A stretch of 64,000 bases of DNA from Brachycybe producta (taxonomy: Eukaryota > Arthropoda > Diplopoda > Playtdesmida > Andrognathidae). The stretch lies in NCBI GenBank assembly GCA_036925085.1, contig JAUPFP010000042.1, positions 186,001 to 250,000 on the forward strand, in the 5' to 3' direction. A program made the position numbers and the translations under genes. Under the pieces are notes generated by a model. It saw only the letters and a list, made by a program, of their open reading frames with translations, made no database searches and was not told where the DNA came from. This document shows, piece after piece, positions 40,254 to 49,678 of this stretch (the stretch's first letter is position 1; every line of letters starts with the position of its first letter).

Positions 40254-42784
40254 AAATTCTATTAAAAAATTCGATCAAAAATTTCTCGAAATGTTTTAAC
40301 ATTACAATTTGTTTCTCTATATATTTTGTAATACCAAATATAATAATTGATCTATTTATACACTTTTCTGTGTAAAACATTGAATAACAAATTGGAGTTT
40401 GTGCAATTTGTATTCAGTTTTTTTACAGAAAAGTTAAAAAAAAAACTTTGAATTTTTACCACCCTTGAGTTAATACTAGAATGAGTTTCCCTTTCAAGGT
40501 GGCTTTATAGATATTTATTTTGCTTTTGGCCTCTCTAACGGCGCCACTGCTGTGGCTAATGCTAAGCTCCATAGACGTTTTTTTGTAAAATTTGAAAGCA
40601 AAAAAAAAAAAACGTCAAGCCAACGTTTTTTTTTAGAAACAAGATTATGAAAAAATTCAAATTATCTTAAAAACTAGAATGGTAAAAGATTAATTGTTAA
40701 AAGTATTTTCATGGTAATATCTTAAAAAATAAACACTTTATAGTAGTAATAGCCACGCAAACGCGCCATCCAAAGGGACGAAAACAAAATTAATATCTAT
40801 TCAGCCATCTTAAATCTGATATTTGAAACAGAAACACACCCTGTATAAAACCCACGAATGGCTCAAAGAGTCAAGGTCTACGCAAAAACTGGAAACAAAT
40901 TGCCAAGAGGTTAGAATCTCCAAACAACAAGAAATAACAAAAGCCTTCCTTTCTTCATTACAAAAGACAAGGTCGTTTCAAAACACTGAACACGTCTTTT
41001 TGTTTTTTGTTTTTACAAAGTGACCGGTGGTCATCTTCGCAAGACCCCCTCTACACTTAACTCACCTGCAAACGGTTGAAGATTTCTTTGTACAACCTAT
41101 CCGATCCCATCATCATCATTCCCATTCTTATAGAAACTACAAAAAATGAATTTGTTTTTGTTTCACAGGAGTTTTCCACCTTTTTTTTTTTCTCTCCAAA
41201 CTTTTATGTATCCATATATTACACGAGCAAAAACATGTTGGAATGTTTTGAACTGCTTTGTTCCAACAGCAACCAACTATGGTGTTGCGTGCTGACCTTT
41301 ACGAGGACTAAATAGTTGACTGAATTAGCAGTTTAGCACTTTAGCAGTGTATACCTTCTTCCCTCTTATTGAACAAAAAAAACCCGCATGGGCCAAAGGG
41401 GGAGAGAGAGACGAAGTCCATCCGAGAGAGAAAGTGGTTAAACTTCTCTCTGCTCTTTCTCTCTCTCTCTCCACCTTAATACATGCCAAAAGTGGAACCA
41501 TCAAAAAATCTTTCGGCTTTCCCAAAAAAAAAAACGTTCTTAACTTCTTACACGTAGATTATAAAGAAAAAATGTTTGTTAAAAAAATTGTAGCCCAAGG
41601 TCATAAATAGGGTCAACAAAATTTTTTTTTTCCTGAAGAAAAACAGAACTGTTCGTTTTGTATAGTGTTCAAATGAATTCAAAAATATCTCCAACTAATG
41701 ATCAGTTTTTATAAAAACAGGCATCGAACCCAACAGAAATCGGACATCCGTTCGAAATCGTACAGAAACAACCAGCGGAACTTTGTTCAAATAAAAAAAA
41801 AATCCACAAAACCTTCCCCTCTCTCTCTCTTTTTGTGTGTCCTTTTTTTTCTAAAAAAAAAAGTATAAAGTTGAGAGAGCACTCAACTTTTAGATGGATT
41901 TACATTTACATCAGTAAAAAAAAATAATCCATCATAAAACCTTTGAAAACAATAGCTTATATGCATTTTTACAGGTGCAGCAGCATATTATGAAGGTAAA
42001 ATTGGATTGAAAAGAGAAAGGGAGAGAAAAAAATCCTCATTTCAATAAAAACAAAACAAAAATTCACCACTCCCACTTTCAGAGAAGAGTAAAAACTCGC
42101 GAAAAACTCAAAACTTGGAAGTTCCAAAAGATTTTCACAAACGAGATTTTGAAAGTTCGTGGTTACGTTTTCATAAACCGGTATATTATTCTTAAACGGT
42201 ATTCCGACGTTATATTTGCTGTACATCAGTTATAGAAGTTGTTTTTTGTTCCTTAGTACATATTCGTGTCCATCAACCGAGTCATTTTTAAAACAACTTC
42301 ATTATAAATCATAAATGACAGACAATAGACAAGAGAAAATGAACATGATGTTCCACGATGCAGAGACAATTTTTATGTCTGTAAGTCCTCCTTACAAGTA
42401 TACACACACACACGTGGATATGAAACGTCCTTTTTGTTTCTATTCGTTGTCTTTCGTGAGTGACATCACCGAACCATCATCGATACTCATCTTCATTCTT
42501 CTATCTTTCTCTCCAGGTGCCCATTAAAAAAAAACGAGAGCAGCTGCAGCAAGGAGCCACCTGAAAGATGCTCCGGCCAACTACACCCTGACATACTTCG
42601 CAGGAAAGGCGTGACGTCATAAGATAGGTGCATTATTGCTGTTGTAGATAAAGACAATGACATAAATTGATTCAGTCAATTAAGCCCATTTGACGTCACT
42701 AGTCTAGTCTAGTATAAGTGGTGAGCCATAAGCACCGTAGACTTGACCAGAGCATTTGAGAGTCGATTACAAACAATGGGAGAT

Positions 42785-42820
<36 letters not shown>

Positions 42821-45738
42821 AAGAGGGAGGGAGGGATATTGAGTATCACGAAACTACCATGAGGAATTTTTAGTCAGGACTGAAGGAAACAAAAAAAAAG
42901 GGAGTAGAAAACTAATATCCCATTAATAATAATTTCGAGAGAGATCTCTTCAACGATTATCCTCAGTCAAGTTGCAAGAATCCTAGCTAAAAAATCTCTT
43001 TCCTCCTGCTCCCTGATCGAGAAATGAAAATTGTTCGTAAACTACACAATCGTTGAAAGGAAACTTGAACAAATTTGATAAATGTTTGGCAACGACAAAA
43101 AGAAGAACAGATCCTTGAAATCTCTTCCTGATAAACTTTGAAGAAAAAAAAAACTACAACAAAAGTAGACTTTCTTTTCGAAAACAGTAAAAGGAGTAGG
43201 AGGAGACCAAACTAAAGAAGACAGGAGGGAGGGACCACAATATTGTTATTGAAAGTAAAGAAAAAAATAAAAAACCCAGTTTCTTTTGAATAGATCTTGC
43301 AAAAGAGTCTGAAAACTGCCTGTCTGTCAAATTACTCCCGTAATGAACATGTGTAGGACACACGTGAGCAACTAACTCAATCACTGATGCTCAACGGTTC
43401 AGCTGTAACCTTCGATTAACAGGAACAAAAAACCAGACAGTAGCATCTGACATACCAGCCTTCAAGGACTGTGTCCATCGTTAAGCCCGCTTGAGTGAAG
43501 CTCGTCTTGAGCCTCTTATGATGACGATCCACGGAGAAAAACTGAAACCGGCGGCTTGAAATGGTCTCCAAACGGGCTGAGCTTATCCAGCCGGCTTAAC
43601 ACTTCGAAGCTCATCTTGAGCTTGGCTTACAACTGTTCTGTGATTTTCTGACTAACAAAATGAGGCTAGGGCTACTTTTTGTGACATCACACATGTTAGG
43701 CCACATCTAACATCAAACTCAAAGTGAAAATACTTTTTTCGAACCTTTTTACAGCAAAATATGCCTTAACCTCTACTGGCCTGAATAGGCTTCAATGACA
43801 GTTGATGCAAAATATGAACACCGAGCAACCGACAGTACATGGAGAATAGCTAGTAGATATAAGACAGTCCATAAGCTTTGGGCGCAAAATGCCAAGATAG
43901 GACAGTATGGTTTTTGCTAACAGTGGGCAGAGCTTGAATTCGACTTTCTTTTCAAACATGAGAGAGATTGAATATTTGAGAAGATCGAACTAATGAGAAA
44001 CTTGCAAGACGGAATCATAGAAGTTACATGTCTCGTAGGAGTTACATGTCTTCCAAACAGTCTTGTGTAGGAAGAAATCTAAACCTAAAAATTCTATGAA
44101 AAACAAAACTAAAAACTATTAAAACATTGCAAATTTATGTGAAAGACACAATTGGACATGTGTCAACTTTAATGAGATTGGGTAAATTTGCCAACACCAC
44201 CAGAAAAAAAGAGAAAAAGAAGAACTCACAACAAACTGGCAAACAAGTATGAATTACGGGAGTCTTGCATTGCGCAACAAATAGATGCATAAATAAATCA
44301 TCGAAAGGTTTATTCCATAGTTTGGCGCCAAGATCCCGCATTCGGAATTCTACTATTCAGAAAAAAAAAAACTTCCGAGTCACTTTTAGAAGCATTTTGT
44401 CAAAACAAATCTCAGAAAGACTATTGCACATTCCTTTACTCTACGGTGTTGCCATCCGTTTAACATTCGCTTCCTTTTCTAGGCTCTTAAAGACGGTCAT
44501 CCACTTATTGAAGCTTTTTATTTCATTTTTCGTAGCCTCCGGTGACTGCTTGAACAGTACCGAAGCCTTTTCGAAAGGCTTTCAGGTGAGAATTTTGTCC
44601 TGTTGGAACATTACGCACTTAGTACTTATAGTGTTTGCGACATCTGACATCTCAATCGGACATTTCAATTTTCGGCCTTTTTAATAAACTGCAAAATTAT
44701 TTTTGCATTTACAATTTTATTGGCTATTACAGGTTTTTCAGGACTTCTTGAGGACTCAGAACTGTTGAATCCCACACACACACACACACACGATGTTTTT
44801 GAATGCACTAGAATCCCAATTTTAAAGTAGAACTAATCAAGAAAAACTACAATTTGGGCTCAAATGGCCTTGCATTCGAGAGTGTCAGTTCCACTTCAGA
44901 AGCAAATAACGCCCACTATTATAGTATTATGTAATAACTGTTTGTTTTACCTACATCGAAAAGATCAAAAAAGCCATGCAGGTTAAAAATTGTTATCATG
45001 TAGAAATGAGTAACAATGATATTGAATTTCTATCGCAACAACACAAATAACAACTGCATTGAATCATCAAAATCATCAACCAAATGGAAGTGTACACACG
45101 CACACGAACAATAACGAAGAAACAAACGAACTGTTGTTATTGTAGACAACACACACACAGAAACGAGACACAAATACAAAGAAGAAAGAACACAATAAAA
45201 AAAAAACGACAAATACTAAAAGTGGGACATAAATATGTTATATATATACAGAGCAGCACTGACACAAATTTACACAAAATGTTGATTCAAAAATTGAATC
45301 TAAAACTCACCCGGTATTTTAAAAATGGTCTTCGTAACAAACGTCCCAAACTAGAATGGGACCTAATTAGTTGAACCTCCTTTTTATTAACCATCAGGCA
45401 CTAAATTAATCAATAATCAAACATTCGAATAAATTTTAAACAGAAAAAAAAATATATATTTCAAAAGAATCGAAACGAAATTTGCAAATGTTTCGCAAAA
45501 ATTAAACATAATTGAACTTTAGTTATAAAAATGACAATTTCGTGTGGGAGGGGTCCTCTCCCCCCGTCTCTTTTTTTCTCTTTTCTTCAGGATGCACAGG
45601 CTCAAATCCTGATTCCTGAATTCATTTTTAAAACTATTGTACCTTTCTGTTGTCATTGTAAGGATTAAATCGTTCAGGACGATTTAATTGAACGCGAAGA
45701 GGAACAAATTTCCAGATTGGATCGCAGTAATAATCCAT
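9571..45738 (-). CDS. FRMD4: FRMD4-like FERM-domain scaffold protein with C-terminal PDZ ligand
   Basis: Homologue of vertebrate FRMD4A/FRMD4B, cytoplasmic scaffolds that link cytohesin/Arf6 and Par3 polarity complexes to epithelial junctions. Coding exons (minus strand): 45738-45643, 37385-37320, 36432-36338, 35865-35764, 32026-31942, 23212-23133, 21230-21147, 18005-17948, 17860-17774, 17675-17599, 16100-15996, 15788-15647, 15563-15276, 15208-15080, 14992-14743, 14675-14512, 14179-14019, 13927-13788, 13258-11580, 9954-9812, 9709-9571. All phases fit; 4,170 nt, 1,389 aa. FERM runs from MTEGRR (residue 33) through FGLAYIDDS, LEKRW-free F2 and LPTYGVHYYEVK, then FQWRHLENLYFRDRKFSIEV and AISQHQFYLDRKQSK. 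Next come a serine-rich linker, the FRMD4 coiled-coil block EMLAALKARKDALEEKL, the RRRMGTSFALPE segment, and a long Ser/Pro-rich tail in one 1.7-kb exon. The C-terminus ATLV is a class I PDZ ligand. Vertebrate FRMD4 has about 22 residues between F2 and F3 (EDxVIxxYKKLNG...) for which I find no in-frame exon. Direct splicing 21147 to 18005 still keeps frame. FRMD4A versus FRMD4B cannot be decided. Confidence 0.92.
10049..10462. mobile_element. Pogo-like MITE, longest type, 414 bp
   Basis: Starts tacagtgaaaaccgtttaac and ends ttaaacggtttccactgta, flanked by TA. Further inside, gaaattcgtttaccac and its relatives suggest internal repeats. The interior (about 10140-10400) reappears in reverse orientation at 36640-36860, so it represents the fuller form of the family. 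Confidence 0.75.
11027..11391. mobile_element. Foldback element (tagaaactagaggggtagctcaatcac family), near-complete copy
   Basis: The left arm contains gaaagtgttttagaaactag and gtagctcaatcac. The right arm has the reverse complement order: a gtgcttcggctaccg variant, then gtttctaacacactttcaat. Ends pair as aaatatccttatggcggtta and catcttatgtg-like sequence. Other copies: 16717-17126, 19556-19880, 31588-31917, 34316-34490, 35045-35385, 47228-47632, and partial 1-34 and 7148-7304. Non-coding. Confidence 0.65.
13312..13769. mobile_element. Pogo-like MITE filling an FRMD4 intron, 458 bp
   Basis: Left end tacagtggaaaccgtttaac and right end ttaaacggttttcactgta. It occupies 458 of the 529 bp of the intron at 13259-13787, leaving 18 bp after the donor and 53 bp before the acceptor. 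Confidence 0.8.
16717..17126. mobile_element. Foldback element, copy in FRMD4 intron
   Basis: Left arm tttcataaactagaaaggtagcttaattgc. Right arm gtgactgagctaccatttctagtttc, followed by the family end gttcgaggggcgtttata. Arms pair over most of their length. Same family as 11027-11391. Confidence 0.6.
19556..19880. mobile_element. Foldback element, copy in FRMD4 intron
   Basis: Left arm gaagtgtgttagaaaactagaacggcagc. Right arm acgtgattgagctacccttccagtttctaa. Same family as 11027-11391. Confidence 0.6.
20691..20842. mobile_element. Pogo-like MITE, short form, 152 bp
   Basis: Starts tatagtgaaaaccatttaac and ends ttaaacggttcccactgta. The arms continue inside as ggataacacgaaatat and its inverse. 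Confidence 0.7.
21231..23132 (-). other. FRMD4 intron without recognisable features
   Basis: 1.9 kb of AT-rich sequence between two FERM exons. The only notable part is a stretch near 22104-22148 that is repeated near 49130-49175. No splice-phased open frame was found on either strand. Confidence 0.5.
24661..24791. mobile_element. Inverted-repeat element (aagactgacgga family)
   Basis: Left ttcactcacaataggatcaa then gactgacgga. Right tccgtcagtcttcgtcccat then agtgaa. The ends are inverted copies of each other. A diverged relative lies at 39235-39360. About 130 bp, non-coding. Confidence 0.6.
26757..26848. repeat. AAT microsatellite
   Basis: Almost perfect run of aat units over about 90 bp in an FRMD4 intron. 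It produces a spurious polyleucine frame on the minus strand. Confidence 0.95.
27364..27684. mobile_element. Foldback element with atctcaaacgacgacg-type arms
   Basis: The left arm contains acctatctcaaacgattcca and ttccatctcaaacgacgacg, then ggtggaggctagc. The right arm contains gctagcctcaacctccaacc, gtcgtcgtttaagatggaat and gagatggaat, in inverted order. Arms of about 100 bp around a loop of about 110 bp. No second copy in the window. Confidence 0.7.
27839..27912. repeat. GA-rich microsatellite
   Basis: Interrupted (ga)n tract of about 75 bp. It creates an apparent Arg-Glu repeat protein on the plus strand and a Ser-Leu one on the minus strand; neither is a gene. Confidence 0.9.
31419..31561. 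mobile_element. Long palindrome with 51-bp arms
   Basis: The arm starting gcgcaaatttaactgcacat at 31419 is repeated inverted, ending at 31561, with about four mismatches over 51 bp. The loop contains a perfect 20-bp palindrome, aattagtgatatcactaatt, at 31479-31498. Probably a recent MITE; no other copy in the window. Confidence 0.75.
31588..31917. mobile_element. Foldback element next to FRMD4 exon
   Basis: Left arm gaaattcttttagaaagtaaaacagtagctgaatc. Right arm aagtgactaagctcc and gtttacactttaaaacaact. Same family as 11027-11391. It ends 25 bp before the FRMD4 exon donor at 31941, on its downstream side. Confidence 0.6.
32849..33569. mobile_element. Inverted-repeat element carrying a second element inside
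   Basis: Outer ends agcctggttcacatat at 32850 and ggtgtgaaccaggcat ending at 33570 are inverted copies. Inside, 33198-33481 starts aaaggatagtacacac and ends gtgtgtactaaccct, also inverted, with further pairing of ggcaaaacaatg and attgtttcgcc. The plus-strand open frame at 32882-33124 is internal to the outer element. Confidence 0.65.
34316..35385. mobile_element. Two foldback copies with an inserted TTAACATT-rich element
   Basis: 34316-34490 is the left part of the 11027-11391 family. 35045-35385 is a second copy. Between them, 34490-35000 starts cccattttacac and ends ggtgtaaatccacc, and is dense in attgttaata/aacattgttaa motifs in both orientations. This looks like an insertion of a different inverted-repeat element. 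Confidence 0.5.
35925..36312. mobile_element. hAT-like MITE with accggtgttgggaagtaatt termini
   Basis: Left atataccggtgttgggaagt at 35925. Right agtaattatctcaacactgg then tatat, ending at 36312. The interior is AT-rich with many taatta blocks in both orientations. The terminal sequence resembles hAT-type ends (CAGTGTTGGGAAGTAA). No clear 8-bp target duplication could be read, so the family is an inference. Confidence 0.65.
36640..36860. repeat. Internal remnant of the long pogo-like MITE, reversed
   Basis: Carries ccagttaaggacatgaacc and gaattcgacatattgtttgt then ttgccc, which are the reverse complement of blocks at about 10330-10360 and 10160-10200. Terminal repeats are not recognisable. 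Confidence 0.55.
37762..37902. mobile_element. Pogo-like MITE, 141 bp
   Basis: Left taccgagaaaacagtttaac plus acgaaaacggataaca. Right cttcgtgttaaacggttttc plus attgta. Same family as 10049-10462. Confidence 0.7.
38694..38942. mobile_element. Inverted-repeat element with ggcttcacacgcac ends
   Basis: Left end ggcttcacacgcac and right end gtgtgcgtgaagcc are inverted copies with one shift. About 250 bp, richer in G+C than its surroundings, non-coding. Confidence 0.65.
40221..40250. repeat. GT microsatellite
   Basis: Uninterrupted (gt)n run of about 30 bp inside an FRMD4 intron. Confidence 0.95.
40494..40814. mobile_element. Foldback element with aaggtggctttata termini, copy 2
   Basis: Starts tcaaggtggctttatagata and ends atctattcagccatcttaa. 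Homologous to 35-570 through the gcgccactg, gctccatagacg and aactagaatgg blocks, but about 215 bp shorter. Confidence 0.65.
42786..42814. repeat. GA microsatellite
   Basis: (ga)n run of about 30 bp followed by a purine-rich tract. Confidence 0.9.
43482..43629. mobile_element. Diverged inverted-repeat element (gaagctc...cttgagc)
   Basis: Left taagcccgcttgagtgaagc. Right gaagctcatcttgagcttgg then ctta. Short direct and inverted gagctt bl ocks recur inside. About 150 bp, non-coding, assigned with less certainty than the others. Confidence 0.4.
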
Positions 45739-45740
45739 TT

Positions 45741-48700
45741 CTAATGTTTTAACGAGAAGGAAGTTGAAACACGAACTAGATGTAATGAAAATTAATCATT
45801 CAACGTTTTGTGTTTGCTAAGTTTGTGAGCGGTAAAGATAAAAATGGTATCGAAATAAGACTGCATTTCCGCACCTTCCCTTAACTCTACGATTTCTTCA
45901 TCGCAAGATCAAACGATCGCGTTCCTTTATCTGTCTGATTTGCCTCAAGATGAGCGAACGCCGTTTCTCGACGCCATCGAATAATTTTTATCTTTGTTTT
46001 TTTTATTGATTCACATGGCTCCACATCGGCCAACGCATTTCAATTACAGATGATATTATCGTTTATTATCCTCAAGTTGTTAGACACCATTTGTTAAGGA
46101 AGTTGCTGTAATCAATTCACCGTACCGTGGTATCAATCGTTGATAGAGAAGTTTCATATTTACGAGGGTCGAACAGAAAGAAACAAAAAACGTTTACAAG
46201 TTCTACTAATAGACAACGGTATGCACCAACGGCACCGCAACAAGTCTCGCTTGGAAGTGCGGGCGGAAGTTATTACACTTTCAGCGCACAACGAAAGTGT
46301 CGCCAACCACCATCCATCGGCATCTCAATTAAGTGTATGATCGGCAACAAAGTGATAACGAGGTAATTTGGTTGCTAAATGGCGCCACATCCGAGAAGAA
46401 GAAGAAGATGTGAAACGTCCCATTGAAAGGTGGCTGAAACCAGAAGGAACATTCAATTCTTATGCATCTGGAATAGACAAACTGTTGAGTGATGGATAAT
46501 TGACTCATCAATGATCACTCGTTGTGACAAACGCCTCAAATCACCAAGGTGGCTGCGGGTGGATGGATCGGTGTCACTTTCACTGTGTAGGCCCATTGTC
46601 AGTTTCTTTTAATAACGCCTTGCCTTTTAATTTATGAGGACTTTAAACTTTTTACTTTTATTACTCATAGATCATCGTACTTTCGAAATTACTTCTCGAT
46701 CAACACAGTAGCCACATTCTTGACATTTCTAACTTTTTTTGGACGAAAAAAAAACTTCTGGATCACACTGGCAATTTTTCTCGCAAGAAACGAGTCAAAT
46801 ATTTGTGTGAGAATCTTGCAGAATTTCTTACAAAAACGAAGTTTTCAATCCAATGTTTTAATTGAATAGTTGTGGTGTCATAAGCCAATGCAACAGGTTT
46901 AATCACTGATGAGTTTAAAAATATCCGTGCTCGACGCTCGTGATCTTCCGAGTCCATACAATTGGCCCTAATCAAAGTTGTGTCATATCAATCTGACGCT
47001 CTTCTGAAATCACTCACAAACGACCTGATAACACTTTAGAAATCATTCTCAACTATACTTGCAAACATTGTGAAATCATCTGTTGCACATTTTTATTTTA
47101 TTAAAAAATAGCAAATCTAGTGCTAAACTCATCAACTTTTAATAACAATGACCACATTTAATAAGTTGTTAAAACTCATTCTTTAGTAATTAATCTCTAG
47201 ACTTTCTCTCCACCTATCGTTTAAATATGTATACAATGATTTTTGCGGTGTTTTTAAAGCTACGTAAACGCCTCTCGAACTCTAATGTCTTTCAAGGTGC
47301 AAATTTAAAGAGAGATTTGAATTTGTTTTTAGAAACTGGAAGGGGGGGAGCTCAATCACTTAAGAATATTTTTATGTCGATATCTTTTAAAATAAGCTTT
47401 TTTATGGTTGCTTGAGAGTGGCTCTACTTTAAGAACATCTTTTTTAAATTTGTGCCGTCTATAAAAGGAATATTTTCAAAGATATCAAAATTAAAAAAAA
47501 ATACCCTTTATTTAGGTACTGGGCTATATCACTCGTTTAAAAAAAAAAACCATTTTCTAGTTTCTCTTAATTTCGCTCCAGAAAGACAGAATAATCAAAG
47601 TTCAAAAATCAGCTGCTCATAAACCATCTTAATCACCGAAAAACTACATGAAAGTATCGCAGCCATATTCATAAACGTTGCTAAAAACAAAGCAAAGCTT
47701 AAACAAAGTAACAGATAAAAATTCACCACAGATTCAAAACTATAGAAAAAATTGCCAAAGCCTTGGACTTATTATTGTTAAACGTAAATACAGTATAGCT
47801 TTGCCCTTCTTGAACGCTTGCTAGCTCCAGAGAACAGAGCATTGTTGGATGTAATTCTTACTAAGTTACTAGAAACCCCCGTATAAAGTAAGTAGACATG
47901 GCCATCCAACGCTTATTAAACAAAAATAAGAGCTAGAACGGATGCATACATTGCATAGCAGTGGTCTTTCTTTCACTCCAAATGTATTTCATTTAGACTA
48001 TGGAATTTTCTTCAAGCACATACTTCTGTTTGACGATGAGTTCAATTTGACAACGATTTGTCGAAACCATGTCTAATTTGCAACCAGTTACGATTGGGAA
48101 TTATCCCCCCAAGTGCCACACATGGCTCTCGGGGTGACTGCAGGTGTATTGAGTTAAATTGATTTGTTTTAAGTTAAGCTTTATTTTAAGCAACACTTTT
48201 GATACATTCTAATTACTAACAACTGTTACAAGCTATGCATCTCTCTGAACACCTTCTAATCACTTCAAAACGTCCTTATATAATCACACTGAACACAATG
48301 CAAACTACTTCAACACATTGTTTTGAAGAAACGTTTATCCTCCTCCTTCTAAGATTTAATTCATCCAATCAAATTATATAAACATGAATTTATGATCACT
48401 TGAAATGAACTGAAAAAAGCCCTTCAGAATGTGGGTCACAGAGGTGTTACTGTGTTTGTTTACGTTACGTGTGATGTTTTTGTGTAAACATTCACTACTT
48501 TGTATGAAGAAGAAAAAAAAAAAACTCATAACTTTCGAATAAAAACATGCATTCGACTTGAAATCATGATTACGATACAAACGGCGTTTCATACTTTCCA
48601 CACGAGACATGCCTTCTGGGCACGCGTGCGTTATTAGCATAATGTATGGCACACCGTCTACGTCATGAACAACTTACGAAAATCTTATTAAAAACCGTCT

Positions 48701-48857
48701 TCAGCATTTAATCGCAGGTTAATTTCTAACGAAATAAAGCAAATGAGTCTATTTTAGTCTAACGTATTTATGTATCGATGTTAGTGTTTGGCTGATTAGC
48801 GATTAAAACGTGAAATTCCGCAACTCTCTTCAGTCAGGAGAAACAACAAAAACTTAC
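45741..48857 (-). other. Presumed first intron of the FRMD4-like gene
   Basis: 3.1 kb between the proposed untranslated exon and the first coding exon. Bases 45.85-46.55 kb are richer in G+C and unique-looking, and could hold regulatory sequence. A foldback copy lies at 47228-47632. The plus-strand open frames at 46127-46366 have no splice or family support. Confidence 0.45.
47228..47632. mobile_element. Foldback element upstream of FRMD4 coding exons
   Basis: Left arm gtttttagaaactggaaggg followed by gagctcaatcacttaag. Right arm ttctagtttctcttaatttc, then cagctgctcataaaccatctta. Same family as 11027-11391. Confidence 0.6.
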
Positions 48858-49040
48858 CCCAATGAAACTTCTAAGAACTTGAGTAAAAACGCGGCCACTT
48901 CTTTCTTCGACGCATAATTTTCACTTTTATAAATTCAAACATACACTTAAATACTAACTTCTCGTGTCGTTTTTGACCGTCAAAACTAATCGGAACACAA
49001 CTGAAATAACAACAAAACAAAAAAAAAATGCGTCCGGTTT
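48858..49040 (-). other. FRMD4: Probable untranslated first exon of the FRMD4-like gene
   Basis: On the minus strand a perfect donor ggg|gtaagt sits at 48857. The first coding exon has an acceptor (aaaacattag) only 2 nt before its ATG at 45738, so an upstream exon is required. The proposed exon lies just downstream of an ETS-like site and contains one short upstream frame of 14 codons. The 5' boundary is a guess, because transcription starts cannot be read from sequence. Confidence 0.5.
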
Positions 49041-49041
49041 C

Positions 49042-49050
49042 CACTTCCGG
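49042..49050 (-). promoter_or_regulatory. ETS-type core promoter site upstream of the FRMD4-like gene
   Basis: Minus-strand ccggaagtg, a full ETS/GABP consensus, at the expected place: just upstream of the proposed first exon and about 0.63 kb downstream of the reelin stop codon. Only one copy is seen. Confidence 0.45.
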
Positions 49051-49678
49051 ATTACAGCAACCGAAAAAAATCTAAAAAAAAAAAATCAAGGTTGTCCATT
49101 AAACAATCGCACATTTTGCACAGAACGCACAGAATCTCTATAGGTTATATCAGCCTCATCGTAAGAAGAAGTTTGGCACGTCAGACGGTGTTTACGAAAA
49201 ACTTAAGATTGTGTTTTTTAGTTTGATTAAAAACGAATGCTATTACACGTTATCAATATTTTAAACAAGGTTCACTACATATTTTTGTTATAACTTTTTT
49301 ATTATACAAAATGATACAATTCTACATTTTTTGGTCAACCCCTTTGACGTCACAAACGTCTTTTTACGATTCGGCAGGTATACAAACGCTTAACAGAATA
49401 TACGTGCAAATTAACGATCACAAATGGTGGCTGCGGTGGCGCTTTAATCAAACCAATATTTTTGGTTGCAAAAAGATTTTTTTAAGAAAATTAAGATATA
49501 TTTATAACCCTGATTGTAGAATATGAAATGAATAAAATTTGCATAAACACTTGTTTATTTTTATGTTAATTATTATGGAATGAATGAATGAGAATTTTAT
49601 AGTAGAATGTTTTTTGCATAAATATAAATTGCTTTGATACAACAACAAAAAATCTTTCTTGCACGATTATGCTAATTA
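49051..49678. other. Short intergenic region between reelin 3' end and FRMD4 promoter
   Basis: About 0.63 kb, same strand on both sides. It holds the reelin 3' UTR with its polyadenylation signal. A 45-bp stretch near 49130-49175 is shared with 22104-22148. A plus-strand open frame at 49311-49526 is followed by aataaa at 49531 but has no family match that I recognise. Confidence 0.5.
49554..49559 (-). terminator. Candidate polyadenylation signal of the reelin gene
   Basis: AATAAA on the minus strand, 120 bp after the reelin stop codon, first canonical hexamer downstream. Confidence 0.5.

Larger units (their letters stand above)
37386..45642 (-). other. First long coding-side FRMD4 intron (8.3 kb)
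   Basis: Separates the 32-residue first coding exon from the MTEGRR exon. Contains elements at 37762-37902, 38694-38942, 39235-39360, 40494-40814 and 43482-43629. Simple repeats are (gt)n at 40221-40250, (ga)n at 42786-42814 and (ca)n at 44775-44790. An unexplained open region lies near 44.1-44.7 kb. I saw no exon with matching phases. Confidence 0.6.

Noticed and set aside
44265..44684. 139-codon plus-strand frame
   Set aside because: No recognisable domain, no splice or start context. The minus strand of the same stretch looks marginally more like transposon debris and is reported as such.
46127..46366. Two overlapping plus-strand frames in a G+C-richer stretch
   Set aside because: No family resemblance; more likely regulatory or 5' intronic sequence of FRMD4.
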